Assembly: GCF_028290625.1 (NCBI RefSeq)
Contig: NZ_JAQGJM010000044.1
Coordinates: 1-64,000 of the forward strand
Direction: 5' to 3'
Source: Devosia sp.
GTDB taxonomy: Bacteria; Pseudomonadota; Alphaproteobacteria; Rhizobiales; Devosiaceae
Length of the DNA: 64,000 nucleotides
Of this stretch, positions 36,720 through 44,181 are shown piece after piece (the first letter of the stretch is position 1; every line of letters starts with the position of its first letter). The position numbers and the translations under genes were made by a program. A model generated the notes under the pieces. The model had not been told where the DNA came from. It did no database searches and saw only the letters and a program-made list of their open reading frames with translations.

Positions 36720-37730
36720 CTAGCTCCGCACCAACGGCGGCATCGGCACCGGAGCCGGCTGCCCGGTGATCACCGGCGCAACATCCGGCTGGCCGCCGAA
36801 CATCGAACCGATCCCACCAAAAATCCCACCCACAGCGCCGGTCACCGCCGCGCCGCGCGCCTTGATCGCGGCTTCGGACGCGGCCTGCTGCTCGGCGCTC
36901 TGGATATGGTTGGCCACGGCGGCTTCATCCGCGGCCTGCTTGGCGAGCAACGCCGCGCTCGCTGTCACCACCGGGCACGCGCCCATGGCATCGAGCGGCC
37001 CGCCCGTGGTCGCGTTGAAAATATATTGCCGTTCGCACACGTCCCAGGTCGGCGGCGCCTTGTTCAACTCGAACAGGTCGTAGCCTTCCTTGATGTCTTT
37101 CCAGAACGGCATGTTGGGGTCCGACGCATGGGCGGCGAGGTTCGCCGCCGTCATGCGGAACGGGAACAGCTGGAGCTGGAAGCTCGGATTGCCACCCTTG
37201 AAGCTTTCGCGCGCCAACACGTAAATCTCCGCAATACCTTCATCGGTCATGGCGTAGCAGCCGCGCGACGAGCAATCGCCATGCATCATCAAATCGCTGC
37301 CGGTACGGCCCCAGGAACGGTCGAACTTGTTGGGGAAGCCGGTATTGAAGGCCAGGTAGTAATTGGACTTCGGATTCATCAGGCCGGGCGTGATGGTATA
37401 AAAGCCCTCTGGGCTCTGGCGATCGCCTTCCTTGACCTTGGGGCCGAGGCCCCCGGAAAAGGCGCAAATCTGGTACGTCTTGAGCAGACGGTATTGGCCG
37501 GCGGTGCTGCGTTTCCAGACTTCGACGACGCTTTCTTCCTTGAAAAGGCGTACCACCATGCCCTCGCCGGGCGTGGAGCCGATGGCCTTGATGGCGGATA
37601 CTAGGCCGCTGTTCAGCGGCTGATTCTGCCGGTTGTCGCCCTTGACCAGGCCGCCGCAGGCAGCCAGGAAAAAGCCGACCCAGGCGAGGATAAGGATCGT
37701 TGCAAGCTTGTGCAAAAGGGACGAGTTCAA
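36720..37730 (-). CDS. L,D-transpeptidase (YkuD-fold) lipoprotein
   Basis: This protein of about 336 residues is related to the gene at 35,692. It has a lipoprotein signal with lipobox LAAC (C25), a YkuD-like domain with HGDCSSRGCYA (H150, C158), and an Ala-rich then Gly/Pro-rich C-terminal tail. The start is uncertain: no ATG fits. TTG at 37,730 gives a proper signal, while an upstream TTG at 37,814 makes an unlikely long N-terminus. Probably anchored in the outer or inner membrane, acting on peptidoglycan. Confidence 0.82.
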   Translation of the reverse strand: MNSSLLHKLATILILAWVGFFLAACGGLVKGDNRQNQPLNSGLVSAIKAIGSTPGEGMVVRLFKEESVVEVWKRSTAGQYRLLKTYQICAFSGGLGPKVKEGDRQSPEGFYTITPGLMNPKSNYYLAFNTGFPNKFDRSWGRTGSDLMMHGDCSSRGCYAMTDEGIAEIYVLARESFKGGNPSFQLQLFPFRMTAANLAAHASDPNMPFWKDIKEGYDLFELNKAPPTWDVCERQYIFNATTGGPLDAMGACPVVTASAALLAKQAADEAAVANHIQSAEQQAASEAAIKARGAAVTGAVGGIFGGIGSMFGGQPDVAPVITGQPAPVPMPPLVRS

Positions 37731-37937
37731 GGTAATTGCAGCCCGATAGTGAAAGAGTTGATTTACCCCTACGCCGTGTTGGTTAGCGGAGGATGAGAAC
37801 TCGTGGTTAACCAACAGTTACCATGCTCGGCAAACCCCCGGTAGCGGGGCGATAAACAATTCAATGCCGAATTTTTGATTGTAGAATCCTGTGATTTTTC
37901 GGCATCGGCGCCTGGCTGGGGCCCTCCCTACCCACCG

Positions 37938-38029
37938 TCCTTCCCGCGGGCTTGACCCGCGGGCCTCTCACCACCCCACTGAATTCAGTGAGAGCTGCCA
38001 GTGCCCCGCGGGTCAAGCCCGCGGGAAGA
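37938..38029. repeat. Paired GGGCTTGACCC-type hairpins
   Basis: CCCGCGGGCTTGACCCGCGGG and its inverted partner CCCGCGGGTCAAGCCCGCGGG are near-perfect. They belong to the same family as the hairpins at 2351 and 17,993. It lies in the 968-bp non-coding region before argJ. Confidence 0.8.
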
Positions 38030-38123
38030 CCGAGTGTGGGGTGAGCATGGCGATGAAGCCACCACGCTAGATAGACCGCGCCGAGGTCCCAAAGCTACCT
38101 GCCAAACACACACCGCTCCCCAC

Positions 38124-38211
38124 CGTCATCACCGGGCTTGTCCCGGTGATCCATCTCTATGCCTCCCGCGCCCGCGGCAGGCTGGATTGCCGGAACAAGC
38201 CCGGCAATGAC
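38124..38211. repeat. Second palindromic pair before argJ
   Basis: GTCATCACCGGGCTTGTCCC and, inverted, AACAAGCCCGGCAATGAC form paired hairpins. This is a distinct palindrome family from the one just upstream. Confidence 0.7.
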
Positions 38212-38517
38212 GGCGGCGCTGGGTTGCGTCCGCTAGGAAGCGATTGCAGGCAAACTTCTACCCCTTAGCCATCTTATCCCCGCCCCCCAAAACCCACGCT
38301 ATCCTGTCCTCACATCGCCCACACCAGCGGGACCGCGACGAACGGTCCGTGGGGAGCAGATGGGGAGCACGGGGTCGCCCAGGCTCAGGCGTGGATCGCT
38401 GACAACCAGCCGGATGACGGCTCGGACCATGGCTGCCACCTTGGCACATGGCGCCGGGCCGGAGCATCCAATCCGAAAGGGCGGCTGCTCGATGCGCGCG
38501 CCCAAAGTCCCATCGTT

Positions 38518-38575
38518 ATGCGGCGAGACGCTGTCTCGCTTTACCACAAAACTCATGAGGCACGTCTCGCCGCAT
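38518..38575. other. Perfect 13-bp inverted repeat upstream of argJ
   Basis: ATGCGGCGAGACG and CGTCTCGCCGCAT are separated by 32 bases that contain a smaller GAGAC/GTCTC stem. It lies 120 bp before argJ. It could be part of the leader, a small RNA or an operator. No gene is seen between 38,212 and 38,698. Confidence 0.5.
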
Positions 38576-38698
38576 GCCGCCGACCCGATCAGTAACCGCC
38601 CGGTTCCCCTGCGCGGCGCTTTGGCACGTCCCGTCTTGCGAATGCCGTCTCTTTCGGGCACATCGAACACACCAAAAAATCCCAGCAAGGCTTGCCCC

Positions 38699-39934
38699 AT
38701 GGCCCACCCGGTTTCGCCCCTCGCTCCCAAAACCTATCCGGACCTGCCGCCCATCGCCGGCGTCCGCTTCGCCACCGCCGAAGCCGGGATCAAATACAAG
38801 AACCGCACGGACGTCCTGCTGGTCGCCCTCGATGCCGGCACCACTGTCGCCGGCGTGGTCACCAAATCGAAATGCTCGTCGGCCGCCGTCGATTGGTGCA
38901 AGACCAACCTGCCGGGCGGCACCGCCCGCGCCTTGGTCGTCAACTCCGGCAATGCCAATGCCTTCACCGGCGCCAAGGGCCAGAAGTCGGTCGAGCTGAC
39001 CGCCGACTTCGCCGCCAAGGCCATTGGCTGCGCCCCTGCCGAAGTGTTCCTCGCCTCCACCGGCGTGATTGGCGAGCCGCTCGACGCCAACAAGTTCGCC
39101 GGCGTGCTCGACCAGATGGCCACCCGGCTCGGCGACGCCCCCTGGATGGACCCCGCCAAGGCCATCATGACAACCGACACCTTCCCCAAGCTGAGCGGCG
39201 CCACGCTCGAAGTCGACGGCTCCGAAGTGCGCATCAACGGCATCGCCAAGGGCTCGGGCATGATCGCCCCCGATATGGCCACCATGCTGTCCTTCGTCTT
39301 CACCGACATGCCCATCGCCGCCCCCGTGCTGCAGGCGCTGCTCGCCCGCCACGTCCAGACCAGCTTCAACGCCATCACCGTCGATAGCGATACCTCCACC
39401 TCCGACACCCTGCTTGCCTTCGCCACCGGCCAGGCCCGTGGCGTCACCCCGATCGTGTCCCTTGACGATCCCCGCGCCGAAATCTTCGGCGAGGCCCTGC
39501 GCGACGTGCTGTTCGATCTTGCCATCCAGGTGGTGCGCGACGGCGAAGGCGCCACCAAGCAAGTGTCGATCCACGTCGAAGGCGCCACCAGCGACGCCAG
39601 CGCCTTCCGCATCGCCAAGTCGATTGCCGATAGCCCCTTGGTCAAGACCGCCATTGCGGGCGAGGACGCCAATTGGGGCCGCGTCGTTATGGCCGTCGGC
39701 AAGGCCGGCGAGCCCGCCGATCGCGACAAGCTCGCCATCCGCTTCGGTGACCTCTTGGTCGCCAAGGACGGCGAACGCGCGCCCATCTACGACGAAGCCG
39801 CTATCAGTGCCTACATGAAGAACGAGGATCTCGAACTCACTGTCAGCCTCGGTCTCGGCGCCGGCAAGGCCACGGTCTACACGTGCGATTTGACCCACGG
39901 CTACATCACCATCAACGGCGATTATCGGAGCTGA
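38699..39934 (+). CDS. argJ: Bifunctional ornithine acetyltransferase / N-acetylglutamate synthase
   Basis: This 411-residue enzyme recycles the acetyl group in arginine synthesis. It is made as a precursor that cleaves itself before the nucleophile T195 (APDMATML; KGSG at 184-187). Other family motifs are NSGNANAF, LASTGVIG and GEDANWGRV. The ATG at 38,699 gives the family N-terminus; the open frame reaches back to 38,360 but that part is atypical. It is followed after one base by the acetyltransferase gene, then mutT, as one operon. Confidence 0.96.
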   Translation: MAHPVSPLAPKTYPDLPPIAGVRFATAEAGIKYKNRTDVLLVALDAGTTVAGVVTKSKCSSAAVDWCKTNLPGGTARALVVNSGNANAFTGAKGQKSVELTADFAAKAIGCAPAEVFLASTGVIGEPLDANKFAGVLDQMATRLGDAPWMDPAKAIMTTDTFPKLSGATLEVDGSEVRINGIAKGSGMIAPDMATMLSFVFTDMPIAAPVLQALLARHVQTSFNAITVDSDTSTSDTLLAFATGQARGVTPIVSLDDPRAEIFGEALRDVLFDLAIQVVRDGEGATKQVSIHVEGATSDASAFRIAKSIADSPLVKTAIAGEDANWGRVVMAVGKAGEPADRDKLAIRFGDLLVAKDGERAPIYDEAAISAYMKNEDLELTVSLGLGAGKATVYTCDLTHGYITINGDYRS

Positions 39935-39935
39935 A

Positions 39936-40685
39936 ATGAGCATTCCGGACGTCGAAGCCATCGAACGGGCGAGCCTCTTGGCCTGGCCCGGCATTGAGGA
40001 AAAATGGGACGGCTCGTGGGTCAGGCGCGCCGCGGGCGGCTATACCAAGCGCGCCAATTCCATTCAGTGCTTTGACCCGGACGACTTCGAAGACGCCGAC
40101 CTGCGCGTCATTTCGGCCAGTTCTTGGATGGTGATCCGAAAACTCAATCCCGTCTTCCGCATCACGCCCCTGTCCAGCCCCGAGCTCAATGCCACCCTCG
40201 ATGAGGCCGGCTGGGAGGAGATTGATTCGAGTCACCTCTTTGCCATGGAGCTTGGCGATCACGAGGCTGACAAGGACGCGGAATTCCTGCCGGTACTGGA
40301 TCCGAAATTTCTGGCGGCCTCGCAAAGGTTGCGGGGCTACAACGAACAGTCCATGACCGGGCTGAAGAACCTGCTGGCCGCATTCAAGGTGCCCGCCGTT
40401 GGCGTCGTGCTGACGCGCGATGGGGAGGCAGTCGCCTCCTCGATCATGGCGGTTGCCAATGGTATCGTCCTGACCGGCAACGTGGTCACCGACAACACCC
40501 GCCGTCGCCAGGGCCTTGCTTCGGCGATGATGCACTCGGGCCTGGCCTGGGCCAAAACCCAAGGCGCCCATACCGCCGCCCTCAATGTCCAGACTGACAA
40601 TGCCGCGGCCAAGGCGCTCTACACCGGCCTCGGTTACACCCACCAATACGATTACAGCTATCGCGTGCCGGGCGGCCGCAAATGA
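39936..40685 (+). CDS. GNAT family N-acetyltransferase
   Basis: This 249-residue cytoplasmic protein has a C-terminal GNAT domain. The acetyl-CoA loop VVTDNTRRRQGLASAMM (about 184-200) and the ALNVQTDNAAAKALYTGLGY ending (about 214-233) are diagnostic. The N-terminal half is less conserved. Substrate unknown. It begins one base after the argJ stop and overlaps mutT by four bases (ATGA). Placement beside argJ is common in this group. Confidence 0.92.
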   Translation: MSIPDVEAIERASLLAWPGIEEKWDGSWVRRAAGGYTKRANSIQCFDPDDFEDADLRVISASSWMVIRKLNPVFRITPLSSPELNATLDEAGWEEIDSSHLFAMELGDHEADKDAEFLPVLDPKFLAASQRLRGYNEQSMTGLKNLLAAFKVPAVGVVLTRDGEAVASSIMAVANGIVLTGNVVTDNTRRRQGLASAMMHSGLAWAKTQGAHTAALNVQTDNAAAKALYTGLGYTHQYDYSYRVPGGRK

Positions 40686-41089
40686 GCGAGTACCCTATCC
40701 TGCTGGTCGTCGCCTGCGCCCTCGTCGATGCCGACCGCCGTGTCCTCATCGCCCAGCGTCCGCCGGGCAAGTCCTTGGCCGGTCTCTGGGAATTCCCGGG
40801 CGGCAAGGTCGAGGCCGACGAAACGCCCGAAGCCGCCCTGATCCGCGAACTCGAGGAAGAGCTTGGGGTTTCTACCAAGACTGCGTGCCTGGCTCCGGTT
40901 TCTTTCGCCAGTCACTCTTACGAGAATTTTCACCTGTTAATGCCACTTTACGCCTGCCGGAAATGGCAGGGACAGCCGCAGGCTAGGGAGCACACCGCAC
41001 TCAAATGGGTGCGGCCGCAATCCCTGCGCGACTACCCCATGCCCCCGGCCGACGCGCCATTGATCGCCGCGCTCTGCGACCTTCTCTAA
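40682..41089 (+). CDS. mutT: MutT-type Nudix hydrolase (8-oxo-dGTP diphosphatase)
   Basis: This 135-residue protein has a complete Nudix box at 41-63 (G41, E47, R55, E56, E59, E60, G62). The RPPGKSLAGLWEFPGGKVE start and the WVRPQSLRDYPMPPAD end are typical of alphaproteobacterial MutT. It cleans the nucleotide pool of oxidised dGTP. It overlaps the acetyltransferase gene (ATGA) in the argJ operon. Confidence 0.94.
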   Translation: MSEYPILLVVACALVDADRRVLIAQRPPGKSLAGLWEFPGGKVEADETPEAALIRELEEELGVSTKTACLAPVSFASHSYENFHLLMPLYACRKWQGQPQAREHTALKWVRPQSLRDYPMPPADAPLIAALCDLL

Positions 41090-41114
41090 GCGCCGAACGA
41101 GCCCGGGGACAGCC

Positions 41115-41315
41115 ATGCTGCGGACTGCGATTGCACGATTTCTGCGCGACCAATCGGGCGCCACGGCCATTGAATATGGCCTGATCGCGGCGCTGATTGC
41201 CGTCGCCCTGATCGGCACCATCGGCATCCTGGGCACCAACCTGACCGCACTCTACGCCGGCGGCACCGGCAGCGCCGCCACCACTATCGGCGCCGCCGCC
41301 AACAGCATTCCCTGA
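41115..41315 (+). CDS. Flp/Fap type IVb pilin subunit
   Basis: This 66-residue prepilin has a short basic leader (MLRTAIARFLRDQSG) and a prepilin peptidase site after G15 with E20 at position 5 of the mature protein. A hydrophobic helix follows (LIAALIAVALIGTIGILG). These are the signs of Tad-system Flp pilins. No tad or cpa gene is nearby in the window, so it is an orphan. It starts 25 bp after mutT and may be co-transcribed or have its own promoter. Confidence 0.93.
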   Translation: MLRTAIARFLRDQSGATAIEYGLIAALIAVALIGTIGILGTNLTALYAGGTGSAATTIGAAANSIP

Positions 41316-41323
41316 TAGCGGCG

Positions 41324-42805
41324 CTACTGCAGCGCCACCACCTTGTACTTCTGCCCCACAACGATCGGATCGCCGGGGAACAGGTCGTTGATGATGTAGA
41401 ACAGTTCGGTGCCGCGATTAAGCCCGGCCATCTGCTTGGCCAGCGAATCGGCACTGTCGCCGGCCCGCGCTACCACGATCTTGATGCCCACCTTGCGGAT
41501 CTGCGCCAGATCGGTCGCATCGGTCCGCCGGAAGCTCTTGAGCGTCGCCTCGGCGCCCTGCGCAAACCGCGCACTGTCCGCCTTGGCGGCAAAGATAAAC
41601 CGATAGACCTGCCCGTCCAGCCGCATCACCGAGACCCGGAAGAACCACTGGTCGGTCTGGGCGATACCCGACGCCATGTCGACGCCGTTAAAGCTCTGCG
41701 TGGTCACGCTGTCGGCCTTGAGCCCGGCGATCCAGCCCGACTTCAAATAATCGGCCAGCCCCACATTGGAGCCGACCTCGGCGCTATCGAAGCGCACAGC
41801 CTCGCCGTCGCCAGCCACCCCGACCACTGCGTTCTGCGAATTCTGCAAGGTATACCCCTGCGGCACGGAGAACGTATACTTGCTGGCACTATGGATGAAC
41901 CGCCGCCCAACGATGGAGCCCTGCGACACGCTGTCGCCAAACGTCAGGCCCGCAATGCTGGCCAGGTAGCCTTCGCGATCCACTTCGCCGACGCCCGCGG
42001 CGCCGAACATCTGTGTCGCCACCTGTACCGCTTTCTGGATGCGGTCCGGCGTCGATGGATGCGAGGACAAAAATCCCTCGCTCTGGTTCTGGCCCACGGA
42101 GAACGTGGCGAAGCGGCTCATCACGCCCAGGAACCGTGCCGCCGCCTGCGGATCGTAGCCCGCCTTGCCCGCGTATTTGATGCCTTCGCGGTCGGCCTCA
42201 AGCTCCTGGTTCTGGCTGAAGGCCGCCAGCGACTGCTTGGAGCGATCGACCGCCTCGTTGGCCCCCGCCTCGCCGCCGAACACGCCGCTGATCACCCGAT
42301 CGACGATCTCGGTGGTCCGCGTCCTGTTGGTGCGCGCCCGCGCATGGCGCAGGGTCACGTGGGAAATTTCGTGCGCCAGCACAGCCGCCAGTTCGCTGGT
42401 ATCGGAGGCCAGCGCCAGAATGCCGCGCGTTACATAGATATAGCCGCCCGGCAGCGCGAAAGCGTTGACTTCGGCACTGTCGAGGATGGTCACCTGGAAC
42501 TGCGCATTGGGCTGGTTGGCAGCCGCCAGCAGCCGCCCGACGATCCGCGCCACCATGATCTCGGCCGGCCGGTCCGAATAGACCCCGCCATAGGCCGCGA
42601 TGATGCGCGGATGCTCGCGGCGCCCGATCACCACGTCATCGGGATCGGTACCCTCGGGCACCACTGTGGGTGCCGGATTATCGCCGGTCTGCGTCACCGC
42701 AATACCGCCGGTGCTGGTCAGGGTCGTGCAGCCGCTCAGCGCCAGCAGCGAAACCGCCAGCACCGAATTGCGCAACCCAATAGCAATGCCACCCAGAAGG
42801 TTCAT
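41324..42805 (-). CDS. M48 family metalloprotease, lipoprotein
   Basis: This 493-residue periplasmic zinc protease has a lipoprotein signal (LALSGC, C26). The zinc motif HEISH is at 145-149, with ELEADREG near 205 supplying the third ligand. The C-terminal third (from about 430) ends in a LysM-like segment (YIINDLFPGDPIVVGQKYKV) that could bind peptidoglycan. It resembles BepA-like quality-control proteases. Its ATG overlaps the stop of the nuclease gene that it precedes (ATGA pair). Confidence 0.93.
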   Translation of the reverse strand: MNLLGGIAIGLRNSVLAVSLLALSGCTTLTSTGGIAVTQTGDNPAPTVVPEGTDPDDVVIGRREHPRIIAAYGGVYSDRPAEIMVARIVGRLLAAANQPNAQFQVTILDSAEVNAFALPGGYIYVTRGILALASDTSELAAVLAHEISHVTLRHARARTNRTRTTEIVDRVISGVFGGEAGANEAVDRSKQSLAAFSQNQELEADREGIKYAGKAGYDPQAAARFLGVMSRFATFSVGQNQSEGFLSSHPSTPDRIQKAVQVATQMFGAAGVGEVDREGYLASIAGLTFGDSVSQGSIVGRRFIHSASKYTFSVPQGYTLQNSQNAVVGVAGDGEAVRFDSAEVGSNVGLADYLKSGWIAGLKADSVTTQSFNGVDMASGIAQTDQWFFRVSVMRLDGQVYRFIFAAKADSARFAQGAEATLKSFRRTDATDLAQIRKVGIKIVVARAGDSADSLAKQMAGLNRGTELFYIINDLFPGDPIVVGQKYKVVALQ

Positions 42806-43641
42806 CGTGTGGCCAAAACCTCGATCTGTTCGGGATGGGTAATTTCGATGCGTGGACCATCCCGGTCATCCACCCACCCCCTGATTCGCACCAGCGCGCC
42901 TTCGAACCCCATGGGATCGATACCCGCCGCCACAAATAGACGCAACGCTGGCGCTTCGATCACCGCGGTGAAGTCCTCGTTCCAGAACCGGCCGAAATTA
43001 AGATAGAGCCGCCCGCCCGCTTGGTCCGCCAGCAGCACTCGCCCTTCGACCAGTTCGTAGTGACCGGCAAGAGCGAGCAAATCGGCTGGCTTGTCTGCCG
43101 CCCGCACGCTGTAATAGGGATCGCTCCAGATGCCAAGCCCGGCCATGCGCGCCCGCCCTTCGGCGGCGTACAATTGATCGAGACATGCACGATTATCCGG
43201 AAACGAATAGACCCGCACCATACCTTGCGCGACCATCTGCTGCTGCGCCCAGATTTCGCCCCCAGGCGCTTCCACGAACACATGCGCCAAAGCCCGCTCG
43301 TAGCGGTCGATTTCCTCGCCGCCGTAGCCCAGCCGCACGGTTTTGTTGAGCACCAGCGCCGCAAGCGCCGCCTTGGATTCCTCGCCCTTGGGCCAGGTTG
43401 GAAAGCCCTCGCGCCCGAGCGGCAATTTGGGCGCCTGCGTGCCGATCAGCCGCACCACGGTGCCGCTGTCGAGCACCACCGTGTCGCCGTCCGTCACCTG
43501 CACGACCACGCCGCCCGGCGCGAAGCGCAGGTCCTCGCATGCCAAAGCCGCCGCCGAAACTGACGACAGCGCCGCGAGCGCAGCCAACCGAACGATGCTG
43601 GACCTGACCAATGGAGCCCCGAAAAACAATTCGTTCACCAT
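42802..43641 (-). CDS. Staphylococcal nuclease-like (thermonuclease) exported protein
   Basis: Transcription order is unusual: this gene is upstream and its stop (42,802) overlaps the M48 start. The 279-residue protein has a signal peptide (LAALAALSSVSAAALA) and an SNase-like domain at about 45-170 (VTDGDTVVLDSGTVVRLIGTQAP, YGGEEIDRYERALAHVF, MVAQGMVRVY). The catalytic Arg-Glu-Arg pattern is partly visible (R65, E110 region). The C-terminal 90 residues may be a second beta domain. Probably a periplasmic or secreted nuclease-fold protein. Confidence 0.88.
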   Translation of the reverse strand: MVNELFFGAPLVRSSIVRLAALAALSSVSAAALACEDLRFAPGGVVVQVTDGDTVVLDSGTVVRLIGTQAPKLPLGREGFPTWPKGEESKAALAALVLNKTVRLGYGGEEIDRYERALAHVFVEAPGGEIWAQQQMVAQGMVRVYSFPDNRACLDQLYAAEGRARMAGLGIWSDPYYSVRAADKPADLLALAGHYELVEGRVLLADQAGGRLYLNFGRFWNEDFTAVIEAPALRLFVAAGIDPMGFEGALVRIRGWVDDRDGPRIEITHPEQIEVLATR

Positions 43642-43769
43642 GCACCCAAATAAGGCAAAAAGGGATTAACGAGTTGACAATGACCCACCCAAAAGCCCCC
43701 ACTGGGTGTTTCTCCCCATATGTTGCCTCTTTGCCGCTACCGCATTGCGGTCACGCGCGAAGTTCTGGT

Positions 43770-43797
43770 TTGAACTGCGCCCAAGTTTTGCTATTCA
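43770..43797 (+). promoter_or_regulatory. Candidate tRNA-Arg promoter
   Basis: TTGAAC, a 16-base spacer and TATTCA end ten bases before the tRNA gene. Spacing and position suit a sigma-70-type promoter; the match is moderate. Confidence 0.4.
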
Positions 43798-43806
43798 AGG
43801 CCCCGT

Positions 43807-43883
43807 GGTCCCGTAGCTCAGCTGGATAGAGCACAGGATTCCTAATCCTGGGGTCGTGGGTTCGAATCCCGCCGGGGTCACCA
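43807..43883 (+). tRNA. tRNA-Arg (anticodon CCU), CCA encoded
   Basis: This is a full cloverleaf. The acceptor GGTCCCG pairs with CGGGGTC (two wobbles), followed by discriminator A and CCA. The D-arm is GCTCAGCTGGATAGAGC. The anticodon stem CAGGA/TCCTG encloses TTCCTAA with anticodon CCT. The T-arm is GTGGG/CCCGC with TTCGAAT. It reads AGG codons. Its 3' end borders the island, so it is the probable attachment site and is kept intact. Confidence 0.96.
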
Positions 43884-43917
43884 CCACTTGTCGCCCGGTG
43901 TCGGGCCAAATCATAAC

Positions 43918-43970
43918 TGAGTCGATTCCAAAAACTTTTGAATCGATTCCAAAGGCAGTTGAGTCGACTA
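43918..43970. repeat. Three 21-bp-spaced iterons before the integrase
   Basis: TGAGTCGATTCCAAAA (43,918), TGAATCGATTCCAAAG (43,939) and TGAGTCGACTA (43,960) start exactly 21 bp apart, two helical turns. They lie between the tRNA and the integrase, where arm-type integrase sites or an autoregulatory operator are expected. Confidence 0.65.
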
Positions 43971-44181
43971 AGTCATTGCCGGCGCATCGTTTACGCTGAA
44001 ATCCCCAAGATTATTTTCGAAATGGGATACCCGGTATTTCTGGCGCCAAACGCCGGTTTTGCGGGGTTTTCCGGACCAGCTGGCGCTTGCTGACGGACGG
44101 AAATCGAAATCCTTCTCGCCGCGTTAGCCTGTCGTAAATCCGATTCGGCCAAATCCCCCGCGTTTTTAATCCGAACGCGAG

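Noticed and set aside
38516..39994. A 492-codon open frame antisense to argJ
   Set aside because: Codon-bias shadow of argJ; no start region and low-complexity translation.
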